DNA of 64,000 bases from Saccharothrix sp. NRRL B-16314 (GCF_000716595.1 NZ_JNXC01000015.1:81219-145218); one strand, 5' to 3'. Numbered from the stretch's first letter, positions 23,603 through 32,912 are shown. A program made the numbers and translations. The notes: a model not told the origin generated them from the letters alone.

Positions 23603-24808
23603 GTGCGCGCGATGGACGTGCTGGACGTGTGGGAACGGCGGCTGACCGTTGCCGGGTACGCCATCCCGTACTTCGTGCTCGTGCTGACGACCGCCATGTA
23701 CCTGGTGACCGGAGCGGACCCCGCGCCCACCACGGCGGTCAACGTGGGCATCGCGGCGGCGACCGGCCTGTGGATGCTGTGGTGGTTCACCCTGCACCCG
23801 GGCTGGCGGTCCAGGCCCGGCCTGATGGCGGTGTTCTTCGTCGGCATCCTGGTGGCGTACGCGCTGCTGGGGCTGCGCGACCCGATGTTCGGGTTCTTCT
23901 CCTTCGCCGGGTACGTCTACGCCATCGAGGTGCTGCCCGGCCGGTGGAAGCTCGCCGGTGTGTCGGCGACCGGTGTGCTGGCGGCGACGTCGCTGTACGG
24001 CGGTTTCCCGCCGGCGGAGTTCGGGCCCGTCGTGGTGTACCTGAGCATCGTCGTGTTCATCGTGGTCATCGCCTGCACGTTCACCACGTTCGGCCACATC
24101 ACCTCCGAGCAGTCCCGGCGCCGCAAGGAGATGGTGGTCGAGATGGCGGCGATGATGGAGGAGAACGCGGGCCTGCACGCCCAGCTGCTCAGCCAGGCGC
24201 GGGAGGCGGGCGTGCTGGACGAGCGGCAGCGCCTGGCGCGGGAGATCCACGACACCCTCGCCCAGGGGTTCACCGGCATCATCACGCAGCTCCAGGCGGA
24301 CGAGGACCCGCCGCGGCACGTCGAGACGGCGTTGCGGCTGGCGCGGGAGAACCTGGCCGAGGCCCGTCGCTCGGTGCACGCCCTCAGCCCGCCCGCGCTG
24401 GTGGACGCGAACCTGCCGGACGCGCTGGCCGAGGTCGTGGCGGGGTGGACGGACCAGACGGGGGTGGCCGCGTCCGTGCACACGACGGGTGCGGCGCGCG
24501 CTCTGCACCCGGAGGTCGAGGTGACGTTGCTGCGTGCCGCGCAGGAGGCGTTGACCAACGTGGCCAAGCACGCCGCCGCTTCCCGCGTCGGGTTGACGTT
24601 GTCGTACATGGAGGACGTGGTGACGCTGGACGTGCGTGACGACGGCTCGGGGTTCGACCCGGAGGTGCGCACGGGCGGTTTCGGGCTGGTCGGCATGCGG
24701 CAGCGGGTGTCGCGCCTGGCGGGCGCGCTGGTGGTGGAGTCGGAGCCGGGCGGCGGCACGGCCGTGTCGGCGTCGGTGCCCGCCATCCCGGCGGAGGTCG
24801 TCGCGTGA
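23603..24808 (+). CDS. NarL-type membrane sensor kinase
   Basis: A 401-residue kinase with about five or six N-terminal helices (residues 15-165), a coiled-coil linker, HisKA_3 and HATPase domains. The phospho-His is His216 in AREIHDTLAQGF, the N-box is EALTNVAKHA and the ATP loop is DDGSGFDP and GGFGLVGMRQRV. The GTG at 23603 (GGAG 5 bases upstream) is chosen; an ATG 9 bases later is the alternative. It ends in a GTGA overlap with its regulator and is arranged like DesK with the exporter it likely controls. Confidence 0.92.
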   Translation: MRAMDVLDVWERRLTVAGYAIPYFVLVLTTAMYLVTGADPAPTTAVNVGIAAATGLWMLWWFTLHPGWRSRPGLMAVFFVGILVAYALLGLRDPMFGFFSFAGYVYAIEVLPGRWKLAGVSATGVLAATSLYGGFPPAEFGPVVVYLSIVVFIVVIACTFTTFGHITSEQSRRRKEMVVEMAAMMEENAGLHAQLLSQAREAGVLDERQRLAREIHDTLAQGFTGIITQLQADEDPPRHVETALRLARENLAEARRSVHALSPPALVDANLPDALAEVVAGWTDQTGVAASVHTTGAARALHPEVEVTLLRAAQEALTNVAKHAAASRVGLTLSYMEDVVTLDVRDDGSGFDPEVRTGGFGLVGMRQRVSRLAGALVVESEPGGGTAVSASVPAIPAEVVA

Positions 24809-25422
24809 TCCGGGTGGTGATCGTGGACGACCACCCGGTGGTGCGGGACGGGCTGCGCGGGATGCTCGCGGGCGCGGGTGACGTCGAGGTGGTGGGTGAG
24901 GCGGCGGACGGCGCGGAGGCGGTGGCCGTGGTGCGGGCCGTGGCGCCGGACGTCGTGCTGATGGACCTGCGGATGCCCGGTGTGGACGGCGTCACCGCGA
25001 TCGAGCGGCTGCGCGGCTTCCCGACCCGCGTCCTGGTGCTGACGACGTACGACACGGACAGCGACGTCCTGCCCGCGATCAAGGCCGGCGCCACGGGGTA
25101 CCTGTTGAAGGACACGCCGCGCGACGAGCTGTTCCGGGCGGTGCGCTCGGCGGCCAGGGGTGAGGCGGTGCTGTCGCCGTCGGTGGCGACCCGGCTGGTC
25201 GGCCAGGTCCGCACGCCCGCCGCGGAGCCGTTGAGCGACCGTGAGGTGGAGGTGCTGGGGCTGATCGCGCGGGGCTGCACGAACCGTGAGGCGGCGGCGA
25301 AGCTCTTCATCAGCGAGGCGACGGTGAAGACGCACTTGGTGCACGTGTACACGAAGCTCGGCGTGAAGGACCGCGCCGCCGCCGTCGCGGTCGCCTACGA
25401 GCGGGGCCTGCTGGGCGCGTAG
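24805..25422 (+). CDS. NarL/LuxR-family response regulator
   Basis: A 205-residue regulator. The receiver has acidic DD at 8-9, Asp54 (LMDLRMPG), Thr in LVLTTYDT and Lys in GYLLKDTP. The LuxR helix-turn-helix reads LSDREVEVLGLIARGCTNRE with EATVKTHLVHVYTKLGV. GTG overlaps the kinase stop. It is last in the exporter operon and likely activates it. Confidence 0.94.
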   Translation: MIRVVIVDDHPVVRDGLRGMLAGAGDVEVVGEAADGAEAVAVVRAVAPDVVLMDLRMPGVDGVTAIERLRGFPTRVLVLTTYDTDSDVLPAIKAGATGYLLKDTPRDELFRAVRSAARGEAVLSPSVATRLVGQVRTPAAEPLSDREVEVLGLIARGCTNREAAAKLFISEATVKTHLVHVYTKLGVKDRAAAVAVAYERGLLGA

Positions 25423-25485
25423 TGGCCGGCGCCTCCCCGGTCGACGTCACAAGCCGTCAGGTGACAGCTTTGGCGTCGACAAATG

Positions 25486-25515
25486 CCGATTTTCGTCCTT
25501 TCAGGTCGAAATCGG
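25486..25515. repeat. Inverted repeat before the rloAB pair
   Basis: CCGATTTTCG and TCGAAATCGG form arms around ten bases, 64 bases after the response regulator stop and 38 bases before the ATPase start. The block is AT-rich for this genome. It could terminate the exporter operon or be the control site of the defence pair. Confidence 0.45.
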
Positions 25516-25552
25516 GCTCCTGATGACGTCGATGCGCGCAGGCAGAGGTACT

Positions 25553-26836
25553 GTGCTACCTGTGTTGATCCGCTTCGAGGCGGCGAACTACCGCTCCGTC
25601 GCCGAACCCGTCGAGCTGTCGATGGTCGCTGTCGACCTCGACCGCCCGGAGGCGCGTGAGCAGCCTCTGCTGGCAACGAGCCTGGTGCCCGTCGCGGCCG
25701 TCTACGGGCCCAACGCCTCGGGCAAGTCGAACATCGTGGCGTCGTTGGCCTGGCTCCGCGAAGCGGTACAGGTTTCACTGCGAGCCTGGGACGACGAGAT
25801 CCCGGTGGAGCCGTTCGCGTTCGGCGACTGGTCGTCCAAACCCACCGAGTTCGTCGTCGAGTGCACCGTCGACGGAGTGCGGTTCGAGTACCTGTTGGAG
25901 CTGGATCGCACTCGAGTGCGCTATGAAGCGCTGTTCCACTACCCGGAGAAGAAGCGCCGGCGGGTCTTCGAGCGCGAAGACGACTCGATCCGGTTCCAAC
26001 GTGGACTGCACGGAACCGCGGGCACCCGTGAGCTGTTGACCCCGCGTGTCCTGGTCCTGTCGATCGCCCGCCGCTTCGACGAGCCGCTGATCAACCGCTT
26101 CGCCGGGCAACTGCTCGACATCGAGATATCGGGGTTCGACGCGCGCCGCTTCGGGCTGGTGGATCTGGCCCACACCAGGATGGGCACTGCCGGGATGCGT
26201 CGCGCGATCCGCTGGTTCGAAGGTGGCGACCAGCCCTCGCTGTTCGACGAAGAGGAAGAGTCCGGCGTCGGCGGCAGCGACCACCGGCGGGCTCTGGCGT
26301 TGCTTCGCCTCGCGGACCTGGGCATCGACGACGTTCTCATCGAACGCGCGATGGCCGGGGAACGGGGCGCGCCCCGCGTGCGGCTGCTGCACCGGACACC
26401 GGACGGCGTCGCGCCTTTGGACTTCGTCGCCGAATCCGAGGGCACCCGAACCTGGTTCGGACTCATCGGACCGGTGCTCACCGCTCTGCGCCGAGGATCA
26501 CTGCTGCTGTTCGACGAACTCGACGCCAGCCTGCACCCCACCCTGTCGGCCCAGCTCATCCGGTTGTTCGAGGACTCGGCGACCAACCCCCTCGGCGCGC
26601 AGCTGGTGTTCACCACGCACGACACCAGCCTGCTCAACCACCTCAACCGCGATGAGGTGTGGCTGACCGAGAAGCGCGCCGACGGCTCGACGCGCCTCGG
26701 TGCGCTGGCCGAGTTCGCGGGCGAACGCGTCCGCAAGTCCAGCAACCTCGAGAGCGCCTACCTGCACGGTCGCTTCGGCGCCCTGCCGAAGATCGACCAA
26801 GCGGAGTTGCTGCGTGCGCTCGGATTGATCGGCTGA
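25553..26836 (+). CDS. RloA-like AAA ATPase (AbiL-type defence)
   Basis: A 427-residue OLD/SMC-like ATPase. It starts with the typical IRFEAANYRSVAEPVEL, Walker A is YGPNASGKSN, Walker B is LLLFDELDASLHPTL and the switch is FTTHDTSLLN. The GTG at 25553 has AGAGG 4 bases upstream; an ATG 30 bases earlier is an alternative. With the RloB-like gene 6 bases downstream it forms the AAA-15/RloB pairing found in RloAB and lactococcal AbiL systems. It probably acts in the cytoplasm as the phage sensor/motor of an abortive-infection module. Codon use is slightly less GC-rich than its neighbours. Confidence 0.82.
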   Translation: MLPVLIRFEAANYRSVAEPVELSMVAVDLDRPEAREQPLLATSLVPVAAVYGPNASGKSNIVASLAWLREAVQVSLRAWDDEIPVEPFAFGDWSSKPTEFVVECTVDGVRFEYLLELDRTRVRYEALFHYPEKKRRRVFEREDDSIRFQRGLHGTAGTRELLTPRVLVLSIARRFDEPLINRFAGQLLDIEISGFDARRFGLVDLAHTRMGTAGMRRAIRWFEGGDQPSLFDEEEESGVGGSDHRRALALLRLADLGIDDVLIERAMAGERGAPRVRLLHRTPDGVAPLDFVAESEGTRTWFGLIGPVLTALRRGSLLLFDELDASLHPTLSAQLIRLFEDSATNPLGAQLVFTTHDTSLLNHLNRDEVWLTEKRADGSTRLGALAEFAGERVRKSSNLESAYLHGRFGALPKIDQAELLRALGLIG

Positions 26837-26842
26837 GGGCCG

Positions 26843-27466
26843 GTGTCGGCACGTGAACGTGGAGGCCGCCGGCTGGATCGGACGGTGGGAACACGACGCG
26901 AGCTGCGCACGGTCGTGATCTTCACCGAAGGCCGCAACTCTGAACCGGACTACCTCAACGGCCTCCGGCGCCTACCGCACATCGCGGGCGACGTAGCCCT
27001 CAACGTGGAACTGCGTCCCGAGCACTCCGTTCCCCTGCAACTCGTCGAACAGGCCGTGAAGCGTGCGCGGGATCCAGAAGTCGACGAGTGCTGGTGCGTG
27101 TTCGACGTCGAATGGCCGCGGAACCACCCGAATCTGGTCGAGGCGGTGGACTTGGCCCAGCGCCACGACGTCCGGCTCGCGATCTCCAACCCCTGCTTCG
27201 AGGTGTGGCTGATCCTGCACCACCGCGACCACACCGCCTTCCTCGACACGGCCGGCGCCGACAAGCTCAGCCGGCGACTCGACGGACGTCCGGGTAAGAG
27301 CATCGATGCCTCGGTGTACATGCCGCTTCGCGCGGAGGCGGCCCGACGGGCGCGACTGCTGCAACGGCGTCACGAACGCGACGGCACGAAAATCCCGCAC
27401 GACAACCCGTCCTCCGGGATGCATGAGTTGATGGCTTCACTCGACAGCGCCGACACCGGGCACTGA
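26843..27466 (+). CDS. RloB-like protein (AbiL-type defence partner)
   Basis: A 207-residue protein with a GTG start. RloB hallmarks are VVIFTEGRNSEPDYLNGL (Toprim-like Glu), WCVFDVEWPRNHPN (acidic pair) and ISNPCFEVWLILH. The Toprim-like set suggests a metal-dependent nuclease or related effector. It follows the ATPase by 6 bases. There is no hsd restriction locus here, so the pair is free-standing. The activity on phage is inferred from family context only. Confidence 0.8.
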   Translation: MSARERGGRRLDRTVGTRRELRTVVIFTEGRNSEPDYLNGLRRLPHIAGDVALNVELRPEHSVPLQLVEQAVKRARDPEVDECWCVFDVEWPRNHPNLVEAVDLAQRHDVRLAISNPCFEVWLILHHRDHTAFLDTAGADKLSRRLDGRPGKSIDASVYMPLRAEAARRARLLQRRHERDGTKIPHDNPSSGMHELMASLDSADTGH

Positions 27467-27474
27467 TCGTCCGG

Positions 27475-27951
27475 TCAGTAGTCGACGCGGTCCGTTCGGG
27501 AGAGCCAGGCGGTGAACGGGGCGTTGTCGTCGCCCGTCGAGATCCGCTCCACCGGCAGGCTCCACGTGTCGCGGGGGCGGGTGAACAGGTCGTGGAACTC
27601 GCGGTCGTCGAAGCCGGCTGCCGCGGCGTCGTCCCGGTCCGCGGCGTAGACGACCCGGTCCACCCGTGCCCACAGGGCGGCGGACAGGCACAGCGGGCAG
27701 GGCTCGCACGACGACACCAGCACGCAGCCGGTGAGCTTGAAGTCGCCGACGGCCTGGCACGCCGCGCGGATGGCCACGACCTCGGCGTGCGCGGTCGGGT
27801 CGAGGGTCGGGGTCACCTGGTTGGTGCCGGTCGCGATCACCTCGCCGGCCCGGACGACCACCGCGCCGAACGGGCCGCCACCAGCGGCGACGTTGTGGGT
27901 GGCCAGCTCGATCGACGCGCGCAGCCAGGCGTGGTCGGGTGAGACGGACAT
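27475..27951 (-). CDS. Guanine-deaminase-like nucleobase deaminase
   Basis: A 158-residue zinc deaminase of the CDA fold. Zinc and catalytic motifs are HAEVVAIRAA (His, Glu) and CEPCPLCLSA (two Cys). Length, the GGGPFGAVVVRAG start and the C-terminal RDDAAAAGFDDREFHDLF resemble bacterial guanine deaminase GuaD, which makes xanthine. It is the last gene of the purine operon, 44 bases after the molybdenum subunit. Xanthine would feed directly into the dehydrogenase encoded upstream. Confidence 0.85.
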   Translation of the reverse strand: MSVSPDHAWLRASIELATHNVAAGGGPFGAVVVRAGEVIATGTNQVTPTLDPTAHAEVVAIRAACQAVGDFKLTGCVLVSSCEPCPLCLSAALWARVDRVVYAADRDDAAAAGFDDREFHDLFTRPRDTWSLPVERISTGDDNAPFTAWLSRTDRVDY

Positions 27952-27995
27952 GGTCAAGGGTGCTCCTCGGGGCATGACCCACAGCGGTGGGGACG

Positions 27996-30215
27996 TCAGG
28001 TGCCGGTGATGTGTTCGGGCCGCACGGGCACGCGGGTCAGGGCGAGGCCGGTGGCGGCGCGGATGGCCGCCACGATGGCCGGGGTGGACGAGATGGTGGG
28101 CGGCTCTCCGACGCCGCGCACACCGTACGGCGCGTGCGGGTCGGCCAGTTCCAGCACGTCGATGCTCATCGGCGGCATGTCGAGCACCGTCGGGATGAGG
28201 TAGTCGGTGAACGACGGGTTGCGCACCTTGCCGTCCGCGAGCTGGATCTCCTCCATCACCGCGAGCCCCAGACCCTGCGCCGAACCGCCCTGGATCTGGC
28301 CCAGCACGGCCTGCGGGTTCAACGCCTTGCCGACGTCCTGCGCGCAGTCCAGCTCGACCACCTTCACCAGGCCCAGCTCCACGTCCACGTCCACCACGGC
28401 GCGGTGCGCGGCGAACCCGTACTGCACGTGCGCGTTGCCCTGCCCGGTCACCGGGTCGATCCGCTCGGTGGCCCGGTGCCGCCACTCCACCGTCTCGTCG
28501 ATCACGTCGTCGCCCAGCAGGTCGACGAGGTCCACCGGGGCACGACCGCCGGCGAGCTTGACCAGCTTCTCCCGCACGGCCGCGCAGGCGGCCCTCACCG
28601 CGCCACCCGTCACGTAGGTCTGCCGCGACGCGGACGTCGAGCCGCCGTTGCCGATACCGGTGTCCATGGGCAGGATCGTCACCCGCTCCACGCCCAGTTC
28701 GGTGCGCACGATCTGCTGCATGATCGTCACCAGGCCCTGCCCGACCTCGGCCGCCGCCGTGTGCGCCGACGCCGCCGGCTCGCCGTTGATGACCTGCAAC
28801 CGGACCCGCGCGGTGGAGTAGTCGTCGAAGCCCTCGGAGAAGCAGATGTTCTTGATGCCCACGGCATAGCCGACGCCGCGGACCACACCTTCGCCGTGCG
28901 TGGTGTTCGACACGCCACCGGGCATGTCCCGCAGGTCGACGGCAGCCGGCAGCGGCGGCATCGGCTTGTCCTTGACCAATTTCAGCAGTTGCGCCACGGG
29001 AGCGGCCGAGTCGACCACCTGACCGGTCGGCATGACCGAGCCCTCGCTCATCGCGTTGACGATCCGCACGTCCACCGGGTCCATGCCCAGCGCCTCGGCC
29101 AGTCTGTCCATTTGGGACTCGTAGGCGAAAGCCGCTTGCACCGCACCGAATCCGCGCATCGCACCGCACGGCGGGTTGTTCGTGTACACGCCCCAGCAGT
29201 CGACGGTCACGTTGTCCACGTCGTAAGGCCCGACGCCGAGCGTCGCCGCGTTCGCCACCACCGCCGACGTGCTGGACGCGTACGCGCCGCCGTCGAGGAA
29301 GATCCGGGCCTTGACGTAGACGAGCCTGCCCGTGCGGTCCGCGCCGTGCTCGTAGTACAGCACCGCCGGGTGCCGGTGCACGTGCCCGTAGAACGACTCC
29401 TCGCGGTTGTAGACCATCTTGGTCGGCTTGCCGGTGCGCAACGCCAGCAGGCACGCGTGGACCTGCATGGACAGGTCCTCGCGCCCGCCGAAAGCACCGC
29501 CGACACCGGACAGCGTCAGCCGCACCCGCTCCAGCGGCAGGCCGAGCGCCACCGCCACCTGCGCCTGGTCGACGTGCAGCCACTGGGTGGCGATGTAGAG
29601 GTCGACACCACCCTCCTCGTCGGGCACGGCCAGCCCGGACTCGGGACCGAGGAACGCCTGGTCCTGCATGCCGACCTCGTACCGCCCGGTGACCACGACC
29701 TCGGCTTCCGCGCGCTGGTCGCCACGCCGGATCGGCACGTGCCGCACGACGTTGCCGGCGGGGTGCAGCGGCCTCTCGTCGGCCGCCGTCTCCATGTCCA
29801 CGACGGGCGTGAGCACGTCGTACTCGACCTTGATGCGCTTCAGGGCGCGCAGCGCGGTCTCCGGGTGGTCCGCGCCGACGAGGGCGACCGGTTCACCTTG
29901 GTAGCGCACGACGTCCTCGGCGAGCACCGGCTGGTCCCGGTGCTCCAGCCCGTACCGGTTCTGCCCCGGCACGTCCTCGTGCGTGAGCACCGCGTGGACA
30001 CCGGGCACCTTCAGCGCCTCGGTCAGGTCGACCGACACGATCCGCGCGTACGGGTGCGGGCTGCGCAGGGTCGCGCCCCAGATCATGTCCTCGTGCCACA
30101 GGTCCGAGGCGTAGGCGAACTCGCCGCGCACCTTGAGGTTCCCGTCCGGCCGCTGCGGGCTGGCGCCGATGCCACCGGCCACGGCGGAGGTCAGGTCGGC
30201 GGGGGTGAGGCTCAT
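27996..30215 (-). CDS. Xanthine dehydrogenase, molybdopterin subunit
   Basis: A 739-residue large subunit of the xanthine-oxidase family. N-terminal domain a/b hammerhead: RPDGNLKVRGEFAYASDLW. Molybdopterin contacts include GGAFGGREDLSMQ and MRGFGAVQAAFAYE. The catalytic Glu is in GVRGVGEPPTIS near the C-terminus. It works with the FAD and [2Fe-2S] subunits encoded in the same operon to oxidise hypoxanthine or xanthine to urate. The ATG overlaps the stop of the 8-oxoguanine deaminase gene (ATGA). An XdhC-type insertase gene is not visible in the window. Confidence 0.92.
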   Translation of the reverse strand: MSLTPADLTSAVAGGIGASPQRPDGNLKVRGEFAYASDLWHEDMIWGATLRSPHPYARIVSVDLTEALKVPGVHAVLTHEDVPGQNRYGLEHRDQPVLAEDVVRYQGEPVALVGADHPETALRALKRIKVEYDVLTPVVDMETAADERPLHPAGNVVRHVPIRRGDQRAEAEVVVTGRYEVGMQDQAFLGPESGLAVPDEEGGVDLYIATQWLHVDQAQVAVALGLPLERVRLTLSGVGGAFGGREDLSMQVHACLLALRTGKPTKMVYNREESFYGHVHRHPAVLYYEHGADRTGRLVYVKARIFLDGGAYASSTSAVVANAATLGVGPYDVDNVTVDCWGVYTNNPPCGAMRGFGAVQAAFAYESQMDRLAEALGMDPVDVRIVNAMSEGSVMPTGQVVDSAAPVAQLLKLVKDKPMPPLPAAVDLRDMPGGVSNTTHGEGVVRGVGYAVGIKNICFSEGFDDYSTARVRLQVINGEPAASAHTAAAEVGQGLVTIMQQIVRTELGVERVTILPMDTGIGNGGSTSASRQTYVTGGAVRAACAAVREKLVKLAGGRAPVDLVDLLGDDVIDETVEWRHRATERIDPVTGQGNAHVQYGFAAHRAVVDVDVELGLVKVVELDCAQDVGKALNPQAVLGQIQGGSAQGLGLAVMEEIQLADGKVRNPSFTDYLIPTVLDMPPMSIDVLELADPHAPYGVRGVGEPPTISSTPAIVAAIRAATGLALTRVPVRPEHITGT

Positions 30216-31567
30216 CGCGTCCCCTTCAGTCGCTCGGCGGCGGCACGCAGGTCGCGCGCGAGGTCGGTTTCGGCGGCGGTGCGCAGCTCGCCGTCGTCCA
30301 CCACGGTCCGGCCGCCCACCACCAAGAGCTTCAGGCGGGGCTGCGGTCCGAGGACCAGGGCGGCCACCGGGTCGTCGATGCCCGCGTGGTCGAGGCCGTC
30401 GAGCCGCCACACGGCCAGGTCGGCGAGCTTGCCGGGTTCGATCGAGCCGATCTCCTGATCACGCCCGAGGCACCGGGCGCCGCCCATGGTGCCCAGCCAC
30501 AGCGCTTCACGGGCGCTCAACGCCTTGGGGCCGCCGCGCTGGCGGGCTTGCAGCAGCGCCTGGTGCAGCTCCTCGACCATCCCGCCGGACTCGTTGGACG
30601 CCGCGCCGTCCACGCCCAGACCCACGGACGCGCCCGCGTCGAGCAGGTCGCGGACCGGGGCGATGCCGGTGCCCAGCCGACCGTTCGACGTGGGGCAGTG
30701 CGCGCTGCCGGTACCGGTCGCACCCAGCCGCTTCACCGCTTCGGGTGACAGGTGCACGGTGTGCGCGAGCCACACGTCGTCACCGAGCCAGCCGAGGCGT
30801 TCGGCGTACTCGGTGGGCGTGCAGCCGAACTCGGCCTGGCACTGCTCCTCCTCGTCCACGGTCTCGGCGAGGTGGGTGTGCAGCCGGACGCCCTTGGCGC
30901 GGCCGAGTTCCGCGGCTCCGCTCATCAGCTCGGGGCTGACCGAGAACGGTGAGCACGGCCCGACCGCCACCCTGACCAGCGCGTCCGGCAGGGGGTCGTG
31001 GTGGTCGTTGACGGCCTGTTCGGTGGCGATGAGCGCGCCTTCGGTGTCCTCCACCAGGTTGTCCGGCGGGAGGCCGCCGTGCGACCGGCCGCGGTCCATC
31101 GAGCCGCGGATGGCGTGCAGGCGGATGCCGATGCGCTTCCCGGCGCTGACCAAGGCCTCGAACTGGTCGCCGCCCTCGCGCGGGTGGACGTAGTGGTGGT
31201 CGGCGGCGGTCGTGCAGCCGGTGGTCGCGAGCCGCGCCAGCCCCGCGGACGCCGCCGCGTGCGTGATCTCGGCGTCCAGGCCGCCCCACACCGGGTACAG
31301 CGTGGTCAGCCACTCGAACAGGGTGGCGTCCTGGGCGATGCCCCGGGTGGCCCACTGGTAGAGGTGGTGGTGGGTGTTGACCAGGCCCGGCGTGACCAGG
31401 CAGCCGCTGCCGTCGATCCAGGTGTGCGGGCCGGTGGGCTTGGGCGCCTGGCCGGGGCCGACGGCGGTGATGACGCCGTGCTCGATGACGACGTGGCCGA
31501 ACGCGTGCTCGGTGCCCGCGGCGTCCATCGTGGCCACCGCGACGCCGTCGAGGATCGTGGGGGTCAC
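30212..31567 (-). CDS. 8-oxoguanine deaminase
   Basis: A 451-residue amidohydrolase of the TrzN/AtzA-like group. Metal ligands are in VNTHHHLYQ, LHTHLAET, LAHTVHLS and GVDGAASNESG. The phrases YQWATRGIAQDATLFEWL and ADHHYVHP match 8-oxoguanine deaminases, which turn 8-oxoguanine into urate. The GTG at 31567 overlaps the [2Fe-2S] subunit stop, so it lies inside the xanthine dehydrogenase operon. This gives the pathway a second direct entry to urate from oxidised guanine. Specificity is assigned by sequence resemblance. Confidence 0.88.
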   Translation of the reverse strand: MTPTILDGVAVATMDAAGTEHAFGHVVIEHGVITAVGPGQAPKPTGPHTWIDGSGCLVTPGLVNTHHHLYQWATRGIAQDATLFEWLTTLYPVWGGLDAEITHAAASAGLARLATTGCTTAADHHYVHPREGGDQFEALVSAGKRIGIRLHAIRGSMDRGRSHGGLPPDNLVEDTEGALIATEQAVNDHHDPLPDALVRVAVGPCSPFSVSPELMSGAAELGRAKGVRLHTHLAETVDEEEQCQAEFGCTPTEYAERLGWLGDDVWLAHTVHLSPEAVKRLGATGTGSAHCPTSNGRLGTGIAPVRDLLDAGASVGLGVDGAASNESGGMVEELHQALLQARQRGGPKALSAREALWLGTMGGARCLGRDQEIGSIEPGKLADLAVWRLDGLDHAGIDDPVAALVLGPQPRLKLLVVGGRTVVDDGELRTAAETDLARDLRAAAERLKGTR

Positions 31568-32037
31568 GCGCCGGCCTCTTTGCGGCTCGCTGCCAGGCGC
31601 ACGGCCTCCAGGATCTTCTCGTAACCCGTGCAGCGGCAGAGGTTACCCGCCAACGCCTCGCGGATCTCCGGGTCGCTCGGCTTCGGCACCCGGTCGAGCA
31701 GGTCGTGCGCGGCGACCACGAGACCGGGCGTGCAGAACCCGCACTGCACCGCGCCCGCCTCAACGAACGCCTCCTGGACGGGGTCGAGCCGATCGCCCCG
31801 CGCCAACCCCTCGACCGTCCGCACCTCGCGGTCCTCGGCCTGACCCGCTGCCACCAGGCAGGCGCACACCGGCACGTCGTCCAGGTACACCGTGCACGAG
31901 CCGCATTCGCCCTGCTCACAGGCGTTCTTGGAACCGGGCAGCCCCAGCCGCTCGCGGAGCAGGAACAGCAGGCTCTCGCCCTCCCACACGTCGTCGGCCT
32001 GCCGCTGCTCGCCGTTCACCGTCACGTTCACGCGCAT
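31564..32037 (-). CDS. Xanthine dehydrogenase, [2Fe-2S] subunit
   Basis: A 157-residue small subunit. The plant-type cluster ligands are in CEQGECGSCTVYL and the following C; the second cluster ligands are CGFCTPG and CRCTGYEKI. It passes electrons from the molybdenum centre to FAD. The start ATG lies 2 bases after the FAD subunit stop. The frame extends upstream but that part shadows the FAD subunit. Confidence 0.95.
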   Translation of the reverse strand: MRVNVTVNGEQRQADDVWEGESLLFLLRERLGLPGSKNACEQGECGSCTVYLDDVPVCACLVAAGQAEDREVRTVEGLARGDRLDPVQEAFVEAGAVQCGFCTPGLVVAAHDLLDRVPKPSDPEIREALAGNLCRCTGYEKILEAVRLAASRKEAGA

Positions 32038-32039
32038 GC

Positions 32040-32912
32040 TCAGGCCACCTTCCCGGCGTAGTCCTGCCAGGCCCAGCCGAGCGTGCGGCGGGCCAGCACG
32101 GAGAGGGCGTGCTTGCGGTACGCGGCCGAGCCGCGCACGTCGTCGATCGGGCTCGCGGCCTCCGCGACCAGGTCGCCGAACCGCCGTTTCACCGAGTCCA
32201 GCAGCGGTTCCGGCGATTCCCACTGGTTCGTGGACGTCAGCTCGGCGGACAGGAACTCCTCGGCGGCCGACGCCCGGCGCGGAGTGGGCGCGGCACTGCC
32301 GACCGCCGCGCCGACCCGGTGCTCCGCCGGGTGCAGGGCGACGGCGAACGAGCACACCGCGATCACCATCGCGTTGCGGGTGCCGACCTTGGAGAACTGC
32401 TGGGGCGCCCGCGTGACCGGCACGTGGACCGCCGTGATCAGCTCGTCCGGTTCCAGCGCGTGGCGCTTCACGCCCAGGTAGAAGTCGGTGGCCGGGATGA
32501 GCCGGGTGCCCCTGGTCGAGGCGGCCTCCACGGACGCGCCCGCGGCGAGCAGGACCGGGTGCGTGTCACCGGCGGGGGAGGCGGCGCCGAGGTTGCCGCC
32601 GACCGTGCCCCGGTTGCGGATCTGCGGCGAGCCGACCGTGCGGGACGCCATCGCCAACCCCGGCAGCCGCCCGCCCAACTCCTCGATGATCCGCGCGTAC
32701 GGGACGGCGGCCCCGATGCGCACCGCGCCGTCGTCCTCGTCCCAGGTCCGCAGCTCGGCGATCCGGGTCAGGTCGAGCAGCGCGGCGGGGCGGCGGTGGT
32801 CGAAGTTCAGCTCCACCATCACGTCCGTGCCGCCGGCGATGGGCACGGCGTCGGGACGACCGGCCTTGTGGGCCAGCGCCTCGGCGAGGGTGTCGGGGCG
32901 GAGGAAATCCAT
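32040..32912 (-). CDS. Xanthine dehydrogenase, FAD subunit
   Basis: A 290-residue FAD-binding medium subunit. FAD motifs are PIAGGTDVMVELN and TVGGNLGAASPAGDT, with the C-terminal CO-dehydrogenase flavoprotein domain after about residue 180. It is the first gene of a five-gene purine operon (FAD, Fe-S, 8-oxoguanine deaminase, Mo, guanine deaminase). It lies back to back with the pucR-type activator, and the 176-base gap carries paired TCCTACA repeats. Confidence 0.93.
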   Translation of the reverse strand: MDFLRPDTLAEALAHKAGRPDAVPIAGGTDVMVELNFDHRRPAALLDLTRIAELRTWDEDDGAVRIGAAVPYARIIEELGGRLPGLAMASRTVGSPQIRNRGTVGGNLGAASPAGDTHPVLLAAGASVEAASTRGTRLIPATDFYLGVKRHALEPDELITAVHVPVTRAPQQFSKVGTRNAMVIAVCSFAVALHPAEHRVGAAVGSAAPTPRRASAAEEFLSAELTSTNQWESPEPLLDSVKRRFGDLVAEAASPIDDVRGSAAYRKHALSVLARRTLGWAWQDYAGKVA

